A stretch of 34,789 nt of DNA from Planctomycetaceae bacterium (GCA_002726245.1 PBSM01000088.1:1-34789), one strand, 5' to 3'. Positions 1 through 8,373 are shown, counted from the stretch's first letter. A program made the numbers and translations. The notes: generated by a model not told the origin, from the sequence alone.

Positions 1-1
1 C

Positions 2-43
2 GAATGGGAAACCGGAATGAAATACCTCACCTTCCACAAGTAG
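2..43 (+). CDS. Possible C-terminal tail of a gene cut by the left edge
   Basis: The frame beginning at base 2 reads thirteen residues (EWETGMKYLTFHK) to a TAG stop at 41-43. The composition is protein-like, so this may be the end of a plus-strand gene starting left of the window. Thirteen residues cannot be assigned to a family and the reading may be chance. Confidence 0.2.
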   Translation, partial: EWETGMKYLTFHK

Positions 44-369
44 AAACCCCGAAACCGATCTACTCGAATTTACAGAATGAGTGTTGCTTTATCGCACAGA
101 GAATAAAACGCTTGATCGCGTGTGTTGCCGTTGAGTCTTGCGGTGACAGATTCTTGTGGCAGAGAACCCACGTCTTGCGATAACCCGTGGTCATCCTCTT
201 ACACGGTCCTTCCTCCTGGGACCGTCTGGCACTAAACGGTCCTGTCTGGCGTCTTTTGGGGCCAACGGCAGGCCAGCAATCCCATCTCGATTCCAACGTG
301 TCATGTGTACCGCAGATGTTGTCAGTCTGCATGTTTTTTCGCAAGTGACCCACCGAACGAGTTTTAAGC
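44..369. other. Stretch with no convincing gene
   Basis: Open frames exist on both strands here, but their translations are Cys/Arg/Ser-rich and lack any family signature. A short inverted repeat (ACGGTCC at 203-209 with GGACCGT at 219-225) is visible but has no following T-run. I see nothing else, although the region must hold the promoter of the gene starting at 370. Confidence 0.5.
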
Positions 370-1301
370 ATGGCAACAGACAAGACGATCTTTTCTGCGG
401 ACAAAATCAGATTTCAAGTCGCAGTCGAACATGAAAAGGTAACGTGGGTCAAAATTTTGCAATGGGAACGTGGAATGAATGCCCAGGACGGAGGCTGGAA
501 CAGCTGCACTTATTGGGTCGATCGAGGATTGAATTGGATTGCGGGGGAAGGCCTGAAAGAAGGGGCTGAAAATTCGCCCGTTGAACTGTGGACGAAAGCA
601 TCAGTTGGTAAGGAAGCAGAACCAGAACCACGTAAAAACGAGTTTAAGTTAATCCGAAAGGCTGAAAAAAATACCCGGAGTCCGGAAGCCGCGGTGGGCT
701 AGACAACTGCATAGGCAATCTTGACGAAGAGAGTGAGAATCAACTGAGCTGGAGCTGCTACCTGCGCGGTCTCGATGTAAAGAACTCCAAATCCTCCTGG
801 AGCTATGAAGTACCGCTGTGTCCAGTACAATCCGGGCAGCTAAGAGTAGATCTGTTGCATATTTCCCCAGAGGGGAACAATCCAACAATCGAAATTGTGG
901 AACTTAAGAAGGCAGGCGGCGCCGACTCACCGATGATGGCTCTTGTGGAATCGATCTGTTACGTTTGCCAGTTAGCCCGGTGTTGGAAGTTCCTCAAGTC
1001 TGAGACGAAAGAACAGAAGGAATTCTCACAATTCGATGTTCGGGTCCTTCTCGCCGCGCCACAAAGATACTGGAAGAGTGTAAGCCCAAAAAACAGACCT
1101 TTGGAGTCAGCGCAAGTCAAACAGATGCGGGCTATCGTCGCCGAAGTATATAAACACCTCGATCCCAAACCCAAAAGCCTCAGTCTGGTGATCGCTGACG
1201 TCGAGAAGACGACAGGCAATTTGTGTGAACTGAAGGAGAGAGAGGATATGAAGGATGTGGAAGTTCCAGAGTTCAAAGGAGCAACCATCCTGTCCTGCTG
1301 A
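370..1301 (+). pseudogene. Frame-disrupted PD-(D/E)XK nuclease-like gene
   Basis: Two frames join into one protein-like sequence of about 310 residues. The first frame runs from ATG 370 to a stop at 700-702. The second is open from 666 to the TGA at 1299-1301; its first ATG is at 855, but the translation between 672 and 855 is equally protein-like (for example CYLRGLDVKNSKSSW). The switch falls on a run of seven A at 665-671, so a one-base slip or indel there restores one frame. The second part carries VDLL, about 17 residues, then VELKKAGG. This fits the D...ExK signature of PD-(D/E)XK nucleases and is followed by a helix with YVCQLARCW. Such folds occur in restriction, defence and repair nucleases. 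The alternatives are a pseudogene, a sequencing error, programmed frameshifting, or two genes. The exact family was not recognised. Confidence 0.5.
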
Positions 1302-1368
1302 TGTGATGAGAACCCTTCAGTTCCGTAGACCGAGAACAAGCTTTCCTTTTGCTTTGCGGACGCTTGTC

Positions 1369-1393
1369 AAAGCCCCTGTTTTTCAGGGGCTTT
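1369..1393 (+). terminator. Rho-independent terminator-like hairpin
   Basis: A perfect 10-bp stem (AAAGCCCCTG at 1369-1378, CAGGGGCTTT at 1384-1393) closes a TTTTT loop and is followed by GCTTTTA. It lies 68 bases after the stop of the disrupted nuclease-like gene and would end that plus-strand transcript. It is nearly symmetric, so it could also act on the minus strand. Confidence 0.75.
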
Positions 1394-1512
1394 GCTTTTA
1401 CCTGGCTTCGACAACGCGTTGCTCAAGCGTTGCTTTTGCGCATTAGTGGGGGGACTTGCCGGGAAGGGAAACGGCAAGTTCGAGTCTGTGAACAGCTCGA
1501 ACAGCACGCTGA

Positions 1513-1683
1513 TCAGGCAATCTGTCGGGCCTGCAACGAACACCGGAAGGTGTTCCTGAAATGATCGCGGATCGGACCGCCTTCGAGCCTTTCATCGTCG
1601 GTCCAGCGGCGTACAACGAATGTGTAACCCGTTCCATTATCACAACATACGACGATAGCAAGATGAGTATTTCTTTTACCCAT
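1513..1683 (-). CDS. Small ORF overlapping the end of the membrane protein gene
   Basis: An ATG at 1683 opens a 56-codon frame ending in TGA at 1513-1515. The start overlaps the stop of the upstream 176-residue gene by eight bases (ATGGGTAA). The translation contains GTGYTFVVRRWTDDERLEGG and is compositionally protein-like, but I recognise no family. It could be a coupled small gene, a remnant of a longer gene that shared the neighbour's reading, or chance. The rest of 1394-1675 shows only an 8-bp inverted repeat (ACTTGCCG at 1454-1461, CGGCAAGT at 1472-1479). Confidence 0.22.
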   Translation of the reverse strand: MGKRNTHLAIVVCCDNGTGYTFVVRRWTDDERLEGGPIRDHFRNTFRCSLQARQIA

Positions 1684-2206
1684 CGTTGACCGCTACGTCC
1701 GAACTAAACCCGGGCCCATCTTGCGTCACTATCTCGTGCATCACTTGGCGGGAACTCGCGCGGAAAAGTGCAGAATGTTGTGATGAAGAGCAGGGATAAT
1801 AATCGAGCCGATCAATGTGTTCGTCATTGCGCAACTGCGCGACCAGCTCTTCTCCAACGCGTTTCAAAAGAAGATGATCCGAATCGTTCATCACGATGAC
1901 CGATCGTGTTGAAAAGTACGCTGGCGTCGAACTCGAGGTTGCCACGCCTTTCGAAGTGTTGTTGCGAGAGTTGAGTTTGCCGGTGTGGCCCGCGAAGTGA
2001 AGGCCTGTCTTTGCCGGCGCTTCGTTAGAGACCGGATGCAACGCGCCGTCACCTCCTCGCTCAAGTTGCAACGGGGTGTCCGGCGTCCGCGGCGGCGTCA
2101 AGAACACGACGTAGACAATCGGCAGCAGCGCGACACACGCTCCGATCATGATCACGCGTGGCAGCAGGCGTCGCGTTGATGGTTTCGGTGGCTCCGGGTT
2201 ACCCAT
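1676..2206 (-). CDS. Small single-pass membrane protein, unknown function
   Basis: This 176-residue protein starts at ATG 2206. A basic N-terminus (about residues 1-17, rich in Pro, Arg and Lys) is followed by one hydrophobic segment (about residues 18-36, VIMIGACVALLPIVYVVFL). A Pro/Thr-rich stretch comes next, then a polar C-terminal part with a mixed alpha/beta look (STRSVIVMNDSDHLLLKRVGEELVAQL). The layout suggests an N-in membrane anchor with a small periplasmic domain. No catalytic motif or family was recognised. It lies downstream of the M19 dipeptidase-like gene, separated by two hairpins, so it probably has its own promoter. The gene may be truncated, because its stop is directly overlapped by another small open frame. 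Confidence 0.5.
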   Translation of the reverse strand: MGNPEPPKPSTRRLLPRVIMIGACVALLPIVYVVFLTPPRTPDTPLQLERGGDGALHPVSNEAPAKTGLHFAGHTGKLNSRNNTSKGVATSSSTPAYFSTRSVIVMNDSDHLLLKRVGEELVAQLRNDEHIDRLDYYPCSSSQHSALFRASSRQVMHEIVTQDGPGFSSDVAVNDG

Positions 2207-2248
2207 GCTGATTGGCCTCGCGATGTGTTGACGAGCGCTATCCGAAGT

Positions 2249-2271
2249 GATTCGCCGTGGAAAGGCGAATC
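2249..2271. repeat. Perfect 8-bp hairpin between two minus-strand genes
   Basis: GATTCGCC (2249-2256) and GGCGAATC (2264-2271) pair perfectly around a 7-base loop. There is no T-run after it on either strand, so it is not a standard intrinsic terminator. It sits upstream of the small membrane protein gene. Confidence 0.5.
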
Positions 2272-2288
2272 TTGGAAGAGAAAGTAGC

Positions 2289-2307
2289 CATCACGCTCCG
2301 CGTGATG
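2289..2307. repeat. Palindromic CATCACGC hairpin, REP-like
   Basis: CATCACGC (2289-2296) and GCGTGATG (2300-2307) form a perfect 8-bp stem with a TCC loop. It is nested in a weaker outer pairing (GTAGC at 2284-2288, GCTAC near 2316-2320). The look is of a dispersed palindromic repeat rather than a terminator, since no T-run follows. It lies 44 bases past the stop of the dipeptidase-like gene. Confidence 0.5.
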
Positions 2308-2350
2308 ATAGCGGCGCTACGAGACGACCTTGCTTGTCGTTTGAGTTGAA

Positions 2351-3697
2351 CTAACGTTGTCGATCGCGCAGTTCTTCCGGTAGCACTTCGCGTGCAACTC
2401 GCATTACGTTTCCGCCGATGATCTTCTGGATATTTTCGTCACTGTAGCCGCGTTGCACGAGCCCGACGGTGAACAGTGGCCAATTCGTCCACGCCAAACT
2501 GAGTGGCGCAGCCCCTTTGACGCCCAGCGAGCCGTCGGGCCAAAGCGATCGCCACTGCTTCCGTGTTGGTCCGCGCCGGGGAACTTTCCGACTCTCCGCC
2601 GAGCTTTGACGGGAAGTGTAAGCAACGTCCGAGCCGATCGCGACATGGTCGGCGCCAAACCGTTGGTATACGTAATCGATATGATCCATCATGACTCCGA
2701 TGTCCGCTCGCCCGCCGAGAAAACTGGGAATGCAACAGATGCCGATGTAGCCGCCGGAATCGGCGATCGCTTTGATGACCCCCGCCGGCTTCGCGCGAAT
2801 GTGATGGTGTAATGCGTCGCAAGTGGAGTGGCTCGCGACGACCGGCTTCTCAGACACTTCCGCCGTTTCCTGGCTGGTGCGCCAACCGCTGTGTGCGACG
2901 TCCGCGATCACTCCGACCCTGTTCATCTCGCGGACGACCGCTCGACCAAAATCACTCAGTCCCGCGTTGGCCGGCTCTGCGCAACCGTCGCCGATCATGT
3001 TGCGACGTTGATAGGTCATGTGCATCATCCGAATGCCGAGTTGAAAGAAGATCCGGATGTAACGCAATTCGTCTTCGACAGAGACCCACTGCTGCGTCAA
3101 GGGAACGCCGTTTCCCGTGAAGTACAAGCATTGCCGGTCGTGCTTCTTGACGTCGGCAACCTCGTCGGGCGTCGCGGCCTTGGAAACGAACTCCGGCATC
3201 ATGTCGGTCAGGTAGGTGAATCGCGCTAGCCGTTTGAGCAACCTCATGGGGCTTTGGCCTTCCTCTCCCGCATTTTGAAAGATGCATGTTACGCCCGACG
3301 CACGCCACGCCTGCATAAACTCCGCTCGCTCGAGGGCATCCGTCAACTGCCGGGTCATTCCCATTTCTTCACGGGCATCCTGGATTTCGATCGTGGATGC
3401 TCCGTCGAGAACCAATTGCTTCATGGCATCGCCATCGATTGCCGCGCGTGGTGCGAAACCGTACGCGTCGAAGACGAGAGATTCCTTGTGCAACGCCAAA
3501 CCGTGCTCGAGGTCCCGCTTGCTCGGCTTGAGGACTTCCAAAGCCACTTGGCGAGCTTCGTCGATCTTTTCGTTGCTTGACTCTTCTTGTGCTCTCGCCT
3601 TATCGAGCGACAAGCCGCCTGCCGCCAACGCGCCTGCCAGCGATGTTTTGAGGAGTTCTCGTCGGTTCGGTAGTTGAGACGTTATGGTCGTGGTCAC
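2351..3697 (-). CDS. Tat-exported M19 (membrane dipeptidase) family protein
   Basis: This 448-residue protein starts at GTG 3697, with GAGGA nine bases upstream. The N-terminus has NRRELLKTSLAGALAAGG, a twin-arginine export signal. The body matches peptidase M19 (renal dipeptidase, amidohydrolase superfamily): HMTYQRRNMIGDG (226-238), IADVAHS with His269, VASHS with His290, Arg301, and AIGSD with Asp357. The His269-His290-Arg301 spacing equals that of renal dipeptidase His198-His219-Arg230. However, the N-terminal D-x-H-x-D-x-P metal motif reads DAYGFAP (77-83), so the two zinc ligands His and Asp are Tyr79 and Phe81. The protein may bind one metal, use other residues, or be non-peptidolytic. 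It is transcribed divergently from the ceramidase-like gene. Confidence 0.9.
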   Translation of the reverse strand: MTTTITSQLPNRRELLKTSLAGALAAGGLSLDKARAQEESSNEKIDEARQVALEVLKPSKRDLEHGLALHKESLVFDAYGFAPRAAIDGDAMKQLVLDGASTIEIQDAREEMGMTRQLTDALERAEFMQAWRASGVTCIFQNAGEEGQSPMRLLKRLARFTYLTDMMPEFVSKAATPDEVADVKKHDRQCLYFTGNGVPLTQQWVSVEDELRYIRIFFQLGIRMMHMTYQRRNMIGDGCAEPANAGLSDFGRAVVREMNRVGVIADVAHSGWRTSQETAEVSEKPVVASHSTCDALHHHIRAKPAGVIKAIADSGGYIGICCIPSFLGGRADIGVMMDHIDYVYQRFGADHVAIGSDVAYTSRQSSAESRKVPRRGPTRKQWRSLWPDGSLGVKGAAPLSLAWTNWPLFTVGLVQRGYSDENIQKIIGGNVMRVAREVLPEELRDRQR

Positions 3698-3820
3698 TAG
3701 AATTGGTCCTCAAGTACGGCACGTGATCCGAAGACGATATCAGCAGTATATGCCAAACGTCTCCCGGAGTGAGTAAGATGTTGCATTGTGGGACCTCTAG
3801 TTTCGCCACAGGAGTCCGTG
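3698..3820. promoter_or_regulatory. Divergent intergenic region with promoters for both flanking genes
   Basis: This 123-bp gap lies between the divergently read M19 dipeptidase-like gene and the ceramidase-like gene, so both must be transcribed from here or from just inside it. No clear -35/-10 pair stands out. A GGAG at 3811-3814 is a good ribosome binding site for ATG 3821. Confidence 0.4.
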
Positions 3821-5266
3821 ATGATCCGCACCCGCGTGAATCATGCAATCGCCGTCATTCTCTGCACGGTTGGAGCAACGCAAGTTGACAGCGCCGAGTT
3901 GCTCGTTGGCGGGGCGTCGGTGAGCATCACACCAAAGCTTCCGGTTGCCCTGACGGGACAGATGCGCACGCGGATCGCGCGGAGCGTGGAAAGCGAGGTG
4001 ATCGCGACGGCACTCGCTCTTGAAACCAAGGGTGACAACCAGAGCATCGATCAGGCAATCTTCGTGTCTTGCGATCTGGTTGCGATTCGTGAGGGGATCG
4101 CCGAGAAAGTTCGTGCGAGTTTGAAAGATCAGATTCCAGACTTTGACGCCGGCAAGCTCGTTCTCAACGCAACTCACACCCACACGGCACCGGTCATGAT
4201 CGAAGGTAAATATGAGTTACCGGCCGAAGGGGTGATGAAGCCCGCCGAGTATGTCGAGTTTCTCTGTGATCGTGTCGCCGGTGCCGCGGTGACGGCGTGG
4301 AAGCGTCGTAAGCCAGGGCGCGTCGCCTGGGGGTTGGGCCATGCCGTCGTAACGCAGAATCGCCGTAGCGTTTATGCCGGCGGACGAGCACAAATGTACG
4401 GACGAACGGGCGCGGCTGACTTTCGTGGCTTCGAGGGCTATGAAGATCATGGCGTCGAAGTTTTGTTTTTTTGGGATGCGGATGAAAAACTGACTGCCAC
4501 CGCGATCAACGTGGCGTGTCCGTCTCAGGAAGTTGAAGGCCGCAGCGCCGTTAACGCGGACTTCTGGCATGAAGTGCGACTGGCACTTCGTCGGCGCTTT
4601 GGTGACGAATTCCGGGTGCTCGCCTGGACCGGTGCCGCCGGAGACCAATCGCCTCACCTGATGTATCGAAAACGGGCCGAAGAGCGGATGCGAGAACTTC
4701 GTGGCCTCACTCGGCTACAGGAATTGTCGAGCCGAATCGTTCAAGCTTGGGACGAAGCGTACGCAGGCGCTCGCCAAGACATTCGCAGGGATGTTCTGTT
4801 CACACATAACGTGAAGCAGATCGAACTGCCCGTCCGGCCTGTGACCGACAAGGAATTTGCCCACGCGAAGTCTCAGGTGGAAGTGTTGTCCAAGGACCCC
4901 AAAAACCGCTGGCGAGTCCGCTGGGAGCAAGCTGTCGTGGATCGCTACGAGCAGCAGCAGACTGGCGATGTTGCGCCCTATAAGATGGAGCTTCACGTTA
5001 TCCGGCTGGGCGACGTTGCGATCGCCACGAACGACTTCGAGTTGTTTACGGATTTCGGCATCCAGATGAAAACGCGAAGCAAGGCGCTTCAAACCTTCAT
5101 CGTGCAACTTGCAGGAGCAGGTTCGTACGTTCCCACGCGAAAGGCAGTCGACGGTGGCGGTTACAGTGCGATCGTTGAAAGTAGCGTCGTCGGCCCACAG
5201 GGGGGCCAAGTACTTGTCGAACGTACCGTTGAAGCAATCAACAAGCTGTGGGACGAATCGCGCTGA
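3821..5266 (+). CDS. Secreted neutral/alkaline ceramidase-like protein
   Basis: I place the start at ATG 3821 (481 residues) because GGAG lies six bases upstream and a Sec signal peptide follows directly (about residues 1-25, ending VDSAE). An in-frame start at 3788 would add eleven residues before it. The protein has the fold signature of the neutral/alkaline non-lysosomal ceramidase N-terminal domain: a GGASVSITPK start, NATHTHTAP with His119 and His121 as likely zinc ligands, and GDQSP (274-278), where neutral ceramidases carry their catalytic Ser in GDVSPN. At 481 residues it is shorter than true ceramidases (about 650-780). Many environmental bacteria have such short homologues with unproven substrates, so amide hydrolysis is the family expectation and ceramide is not implied. 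The next gene begins about 115 bp downstream on the same strand. Confidence 0.85.
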   Translation: MIRTRVNHAIAVILCTVGATQVDSAELLVGGASVSITPKLPVALTGQMRTRIARSVESEVIATALALETKGDNQSIDQAIFVSCDLVAIREGIAEKVRASLKDQIPDFDAGKLVLNATHTHTAPVMIEGKYELPAEGVMKPAEYVEFLCDRVAGAAVTAWKRRKPGRVAWGLGHAVVTQNRRSVYAGGRAQMYGRTGAADFRGFEGYEDHGVEVLFFWDADEKLTATAINVACPSQEVEGRSAVNADFWHEVRLALRRRFGDEFRVLAWTGAAGDQSPHLMYRKRAEERMRELRGLTRLQELSSRIVQAWDEAYAGARQDIRRDVLFTHNVKQIELPVRPVTDKEFAHAKSQVEVLSKDPKNRWRVRWEQAVVDRYEQQQTGDVAPYKMELHVIRLGDVAIATNDFELFTDFGIQMKTRSKALQTFIVQLAGAGSYVPTRKAVDGGGYSAIVESSVVGPQGGQVLVERTVEAINKLWDESR

Positions 5267-5380
5267 GCAAGTACGCAAACCGGTAATGCCATGACTTCCA
5301 ACCTCGTGAACCGACCGACGTTGCTCGAACGCTTGTTCGGGCTGCTGGTCGGCATCACTCGATCAGCGGACGCATTCCAC

Positions 5381-7114
5381 ATGCTCAGACATCGCTTCTA
5401 TCGCCGCGTCTTGACTGTTCTCGGCCTCTGCGTGGTGGCTTGCCTGCCGCTGTGCGGAGCTGAACTCTCCGAGGCGCCGGAAGGAACCTTTAGCGTCGTC
5501 GTGATTCCGGATACGCAGCACTACCGGCGGCTGAAACAAAACGAGCAAGCCTGGGAGAACCCCGTGTTCGAGGCGTACGCACGTTGGATCGCCACGAACA
5601 TCGAGCGGCAGCGAGTCGTGTTCGTCAGTCATGTTGGGGATATCGTCGATCTTAACGAGCGACCGCAGTGGAATGTCGCTCGTCGGTGCATGGACCAGTT
5701 GCATGGCCGTGTCCCCTACGGCATCTCCGTGGGAAACCACGACATGGTACGGAGTGGTGATTCGTCGCTGTTCCAGGAGTTCTTCCCAAAGTCGCGGTTC
5801 GTGGAATTCGATTGGTACGGAGGCGACTTCGCCGGCACGCCCGATTCGGCAAGCACGGTTTCCGTCAACAATGCCAACAGTTTTCAACTGTTTTCGGCCG
5901 AGGGTCTGCGTTTTGTCTTCCTGCACCTGGAATGTAATGCTCCGGACGACGTGCTTGATTGGGCCAGTGAGGTGCTCCGGAAGCACTCCGATCGCAGAGC
6001 CATCATCACAACGCACATGGGACTCGGACCAAGGGACAGCCCGAAGAACGCACGCGACTATTTCGATGCTCCCAAAGGTCGCATGACCTGGAAGAAGTGC
6101 CATGGCCAGCGCGGCAACACGCCGCAGCAAATGTGGGACAAGTGCCTTCGGCGGCACAGCAACGTGTTCATGATTTGCTGCGGCGACCAGAGCCGAACGC
6201 AAGCGATGCGCCAATCATCGCGTGGCGACCACGCCAACGCCGTCCACGAGTTGCTCTCGGATTACGGTGTGAATGGCCTGCGCGTCATGCGCTTCGTGCC
6301 CAAAGCCAATCGGATTGAGGTCCGCACGTGGAATCCATTAACCAGCGGGCTGACACAGGGCACGAAGATCGTCCCGGATGCCGCGCAGCACCAATTCGAC
6401 CTGCCGTACACCATGATGAGCGATGGATCGGGAGAGCTGGCGTTCGAAGTTATTCGCGAGCTCTCGACGCCGACGGAAGAGAACCAGCAGGGAATCGGTA
6501 CCGACGGCCGACATCTATACCTTCAAACTCGGTACCGCCTCTTAAAGTATGAACTCGACGGGAAGCTGATCGCCAAGAGCGAACGTGCCCAGTGGCACCA
6601 CGGCGGCATTACTGTCGTCGGTGGCAAGGTGTACTGCGCGGTCAGTGAATGCACAAAAGATGGCACTGACAAGCACTGGGTCCAGGCATACGACTGCCAA
6701 TCTCTGCAATTTGTCGCGTCACACGATGTGGGTGAGCATTTCTCAGTGTGCGCGGGCGGCATCGCGCATCACGACGGGCATTTCTTCGTGGCCGAATCCT
6801 TCTTCGACAACGACCACGCGGACCGCATAGTCGAGTTCGATGCTGCGTTTCGACACGTTCGCACGCACGAGATCGGATTCAAAAGCCCCTATGGAATCCA
6901 AGGCCTCGAATACTTGCCCGACACGGACGAGTTTCAGATTCACTCCCACGGCGTAGAGTTCTACCGCATTAACTCGCGGTTCGAAGCTGCATCCATCAGG
7001 TCCGGCAAGGCCAGCTACAAGCTACAGGATGTCGCTCGTCTCAAGAACGACACATTGCTTATCAATTTCCGCAAGGCACAGAAAGTACTCTTCGTTCGAA
7101 TCGTCGAGAAGTGA
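5381..7114 (+). CDS. Exported metallophosphoesterase fused to a C-terminal beta-propeller
   Basis: The frame opens at 5291, but ATG 5381 directly starts a signal peptide (MLRHRFYRRV, a hydrophobic core, then CGAEL), so I prefer it (577 residues). Residues 37-270 are a calcineurin-like phosphoesterase: IPDTQ (42-46), HVGDIVD (84-90), GNHD (118-121) and THMG with His212. The final motif, usually GHxH or GHxxG, reads GDQS (268-271), so a metal-binding His appears replaced by Asp269. From about residue 345 the protein becomes a repeat-rich beta structure (GIGTDGRHLYLQ, HHGGITVVGGKVY, GGIAHHDGHFFVAES, YGIQGLEYL) resembling a six- or seven-bladed propeller. The likely role is an extracytoplasmic phosphoester hydrolase or binding protein; the substrate is unknown. 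It is probably co-transcribed with the ceramidase-like gene. Confidence 0.85.
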   Translation: MLRHRFYRRVLTVLGLCVVACLPLCGAELSEAPEGTFSVVVIPDTQHYRRLKQNEQAWENPVFEAYARWIATNIERQRVVFVSHVGDIVDLNERPQWNVARRCMDQLHGRVPYGISVGNHDMVRSGDSSLFQEFFPKSRFVEFDWYGGDFAGTPDSASTVSVNNANSFQLFSAEGLRFVFLHLECNAPDDVLDWASEVLRKHSDRRAIITTHMGLGPRDSPKNARDYFDAPKGRMTWKKCHGQRGNTPQQMWDKCLRRHSNVFMICCGDQSRTQAMRQSSRGDHANAVHELLSDYGVNGLRVMRFVPKANRIEVRTWNPLTSGLTQGTKIVPDAAQHQFDLPYTMMSDGSGELAFEVIRELSTPTEENQQGIGTDGRHLYLQTRYRLLKYELDGKLIAKSERAQWHHGGITVVGGKVYCAVSECTKDGTDKHWVQAYDCQSLQFVASHDVGEHFSVCAGGIAHHDGHFFVAESFFDNDHADRIVEFDAAFRHVRTHEIGFKSPYGIQGLEYLPDTDEFQIHSHGVEFYRINSRFEAASIRSGKASYKLQDVARLKNDTLLINFRKAQKVLFVRIVEK

Positions 7115-7212
7115 CTTGTGGCGATCCGGCGCAACATTGCCGATGGGTGCCGCGCTCGACGCTCTCTTCTACTGGCTGATCAGCGGACTCAGACAGTCGT
7201 CATCGAGGCTTC

Positions 7213-8220
7213 TCAACTCCAACTGAGGTCTATCCTCTGTTGATGGCGGGCGTGTTCTGTGTCCAGGGTTTGGACTTCCAGAGTAACCCCGCTGTCTCGC
7301 AACAGCATTCTTATCCAACCGACGGCTTCTTTGGGACCGAACGTGTAGCCAACCGGAGGCATAGAAATGAAGAACGTTTTTCGCGACTTGAAGATTTGAA
7401 ATTGGTGCATGTGGCCAAACACGACCGCCTTGACGTGCGGTCTGGCGTGGAGCAAAGCGAGAAATCGATCCGTGTCTTCCAGGCCACCCTTGAATCCCCG
7501 GAAGGGGTCCGCGCTGGAAACGATGAAGTCTTCTTCTCCAGTGCGTTGTCGATATTCATCACTCGGATTGACATTGTGATGAAGTATCACAACGGCTGGT
7601 TTGTCCGACTGGGAATCAAGCACGGCCTCGAACCACGCTAGTTGTTTCTTGCCAAGCCTTCCCGGCCCCTTCACCGGTCGATCAGCGTTTTGCATCGTGA
7701 GCGAGTCCAACAACACAAGATTCGCGTGCTGAGATTTCAACACCGAGACATGGCGGTTCTCCAGCAGAACACGGTCGTCACTTTGAGTCTGCTCTCGAAA
7801 CACGTTGGAGAAATTGTCGCGATGATCGTGGTTGCCCATTGCCAAGTGAATCGGAATCGTCTCCAACAACGCCAACTTGCGAGCCAGCAGCTCGTATTCT
7901 TCCTTCCCACCCACGTGCACGCAGTCGCCGCTCAAGACGAGCCCGGCAGGCGTTTCCACAGACGCGAGCACCTGACGAGCAGTCCGCTCGAAGTTCGTCG
8001 CCACGAGAGTTGCCCGCTTCTCCATTGCCGTTCTATTGTTGTCGTAATGCAGATCAATCGACCGTTGGGACAAGAGATGCGTATCTGAAAGCAGAGCCCA
8101 AGCATTCGGGTTTACTTGAGAATCAGAGCCGAGCAAGTCGGAGTGTCCCAGGGCCGCGACCGTCGACGCCGATGCAGCGAGAAATCGACGGCGTGACACT
8201 GGCAAAAGATGTGCTGGCAT
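7213..8220 (-). CDS. Tat-exported metallophosphoesterase
   Basis: ATG 8220 is chosen because AAGGAG stands eight bases upstream and the product then begins with a twin-arginine signal, VSRRRFLAASAST (residues 8-20). The open frame extends to 8397 but runs through a palindromic repeat. The 335-residue protein has the complete calcineurin-like motif set: SDTH (45-48), SGD (97-99), GNHDH (129-133), a HH pair in VVILHHNV, and GHMH near the C-terminus. It should therefore bind two metals and be catalytically competent, unlike the paralogue at 5381-7114. It is the last gene of the long minus-strand run and converges on the plus-strand metallophosphoesterase. The roughly 100-bp gap between them shows no clear terminator. 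Confidence 0.9.
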   Translation of the reverse strand: MPAHLLPVSRRRFLAASASTVAALGHSDLLGSDSQVNPNAWALLSDTHLLSQRSIDLHYDNNRTAMEKRATLVATNFERTARQVLASVETPAGLVLSGDCVHVGGKEEYELLARKLALLETIPIHLAMGNHDHRDNFSNVFREQTQSDDRVLLENRHVSVLKSQHANLVLLDSLTMQNADRPVKGPGRLGKKQLAWFEAVLDSQSDKPAVVILHHNVNPSDEYRQRTGEEDFIVSSADPFRGFKGGLEDTDRFLALLHARPHVKAVVFGHMHQFQIFKSRKTFFISMPPVGYTFGPKEAVGWIRMLLRDSGVTLEVQTLDTEHARHQQRIDLSWS

Positions 8221-8303
8221 GGGTTGACTCCTTGCGGACGGATACAGCCTGTTGGTGATGGCAGTATACCTGGCGTAAGTGGGCGCGGGAAGTTTCTGAG
8301 CAT

Positions 8304-8373
8304 GTGAGCGGTACGGCGCTAGCCGCCGGTCGCCGCGCAAAGCTTCACCCACGGCTAGCGCCTTGCGGCTCAC
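8304..8373. repeat. REP-type palindromic element, diverged copy A
   Basis: The left arm begins GTGAGCGGTACGGCGCTAGC and the right arm ends GGCTAGCGCCTTGCGGCTCAC. The two 22-base arms are inverted copies with three mismatches, separated by about 26 bases. The terminal GTGAGCsG/CsGCTCAC matches the units flanking the transposase at 26436-26936, but the interior differs, so this is an older or different subfamily member. It lies between the frameshifted M14 gene and the Tat metallophosphoesterase. Confidence 0.7.

Noticed and set aside
203..225. A short inverted repeat as a terminator
   Set aside because: A 7-bp stem with a 9-base loop and no T-run is not strong enough to call.
1443..1661. A 72-codon minus-strand open frame
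   Set aside because: It is Arg/Pro/Val-rich without a pattern and overlaps a more protein-like frame on the same strand.
5363..6214. A 283-codon minus-strand open frame
   Set aside because: It is antisense to the metallophosphoesterase with its intact early motifs.
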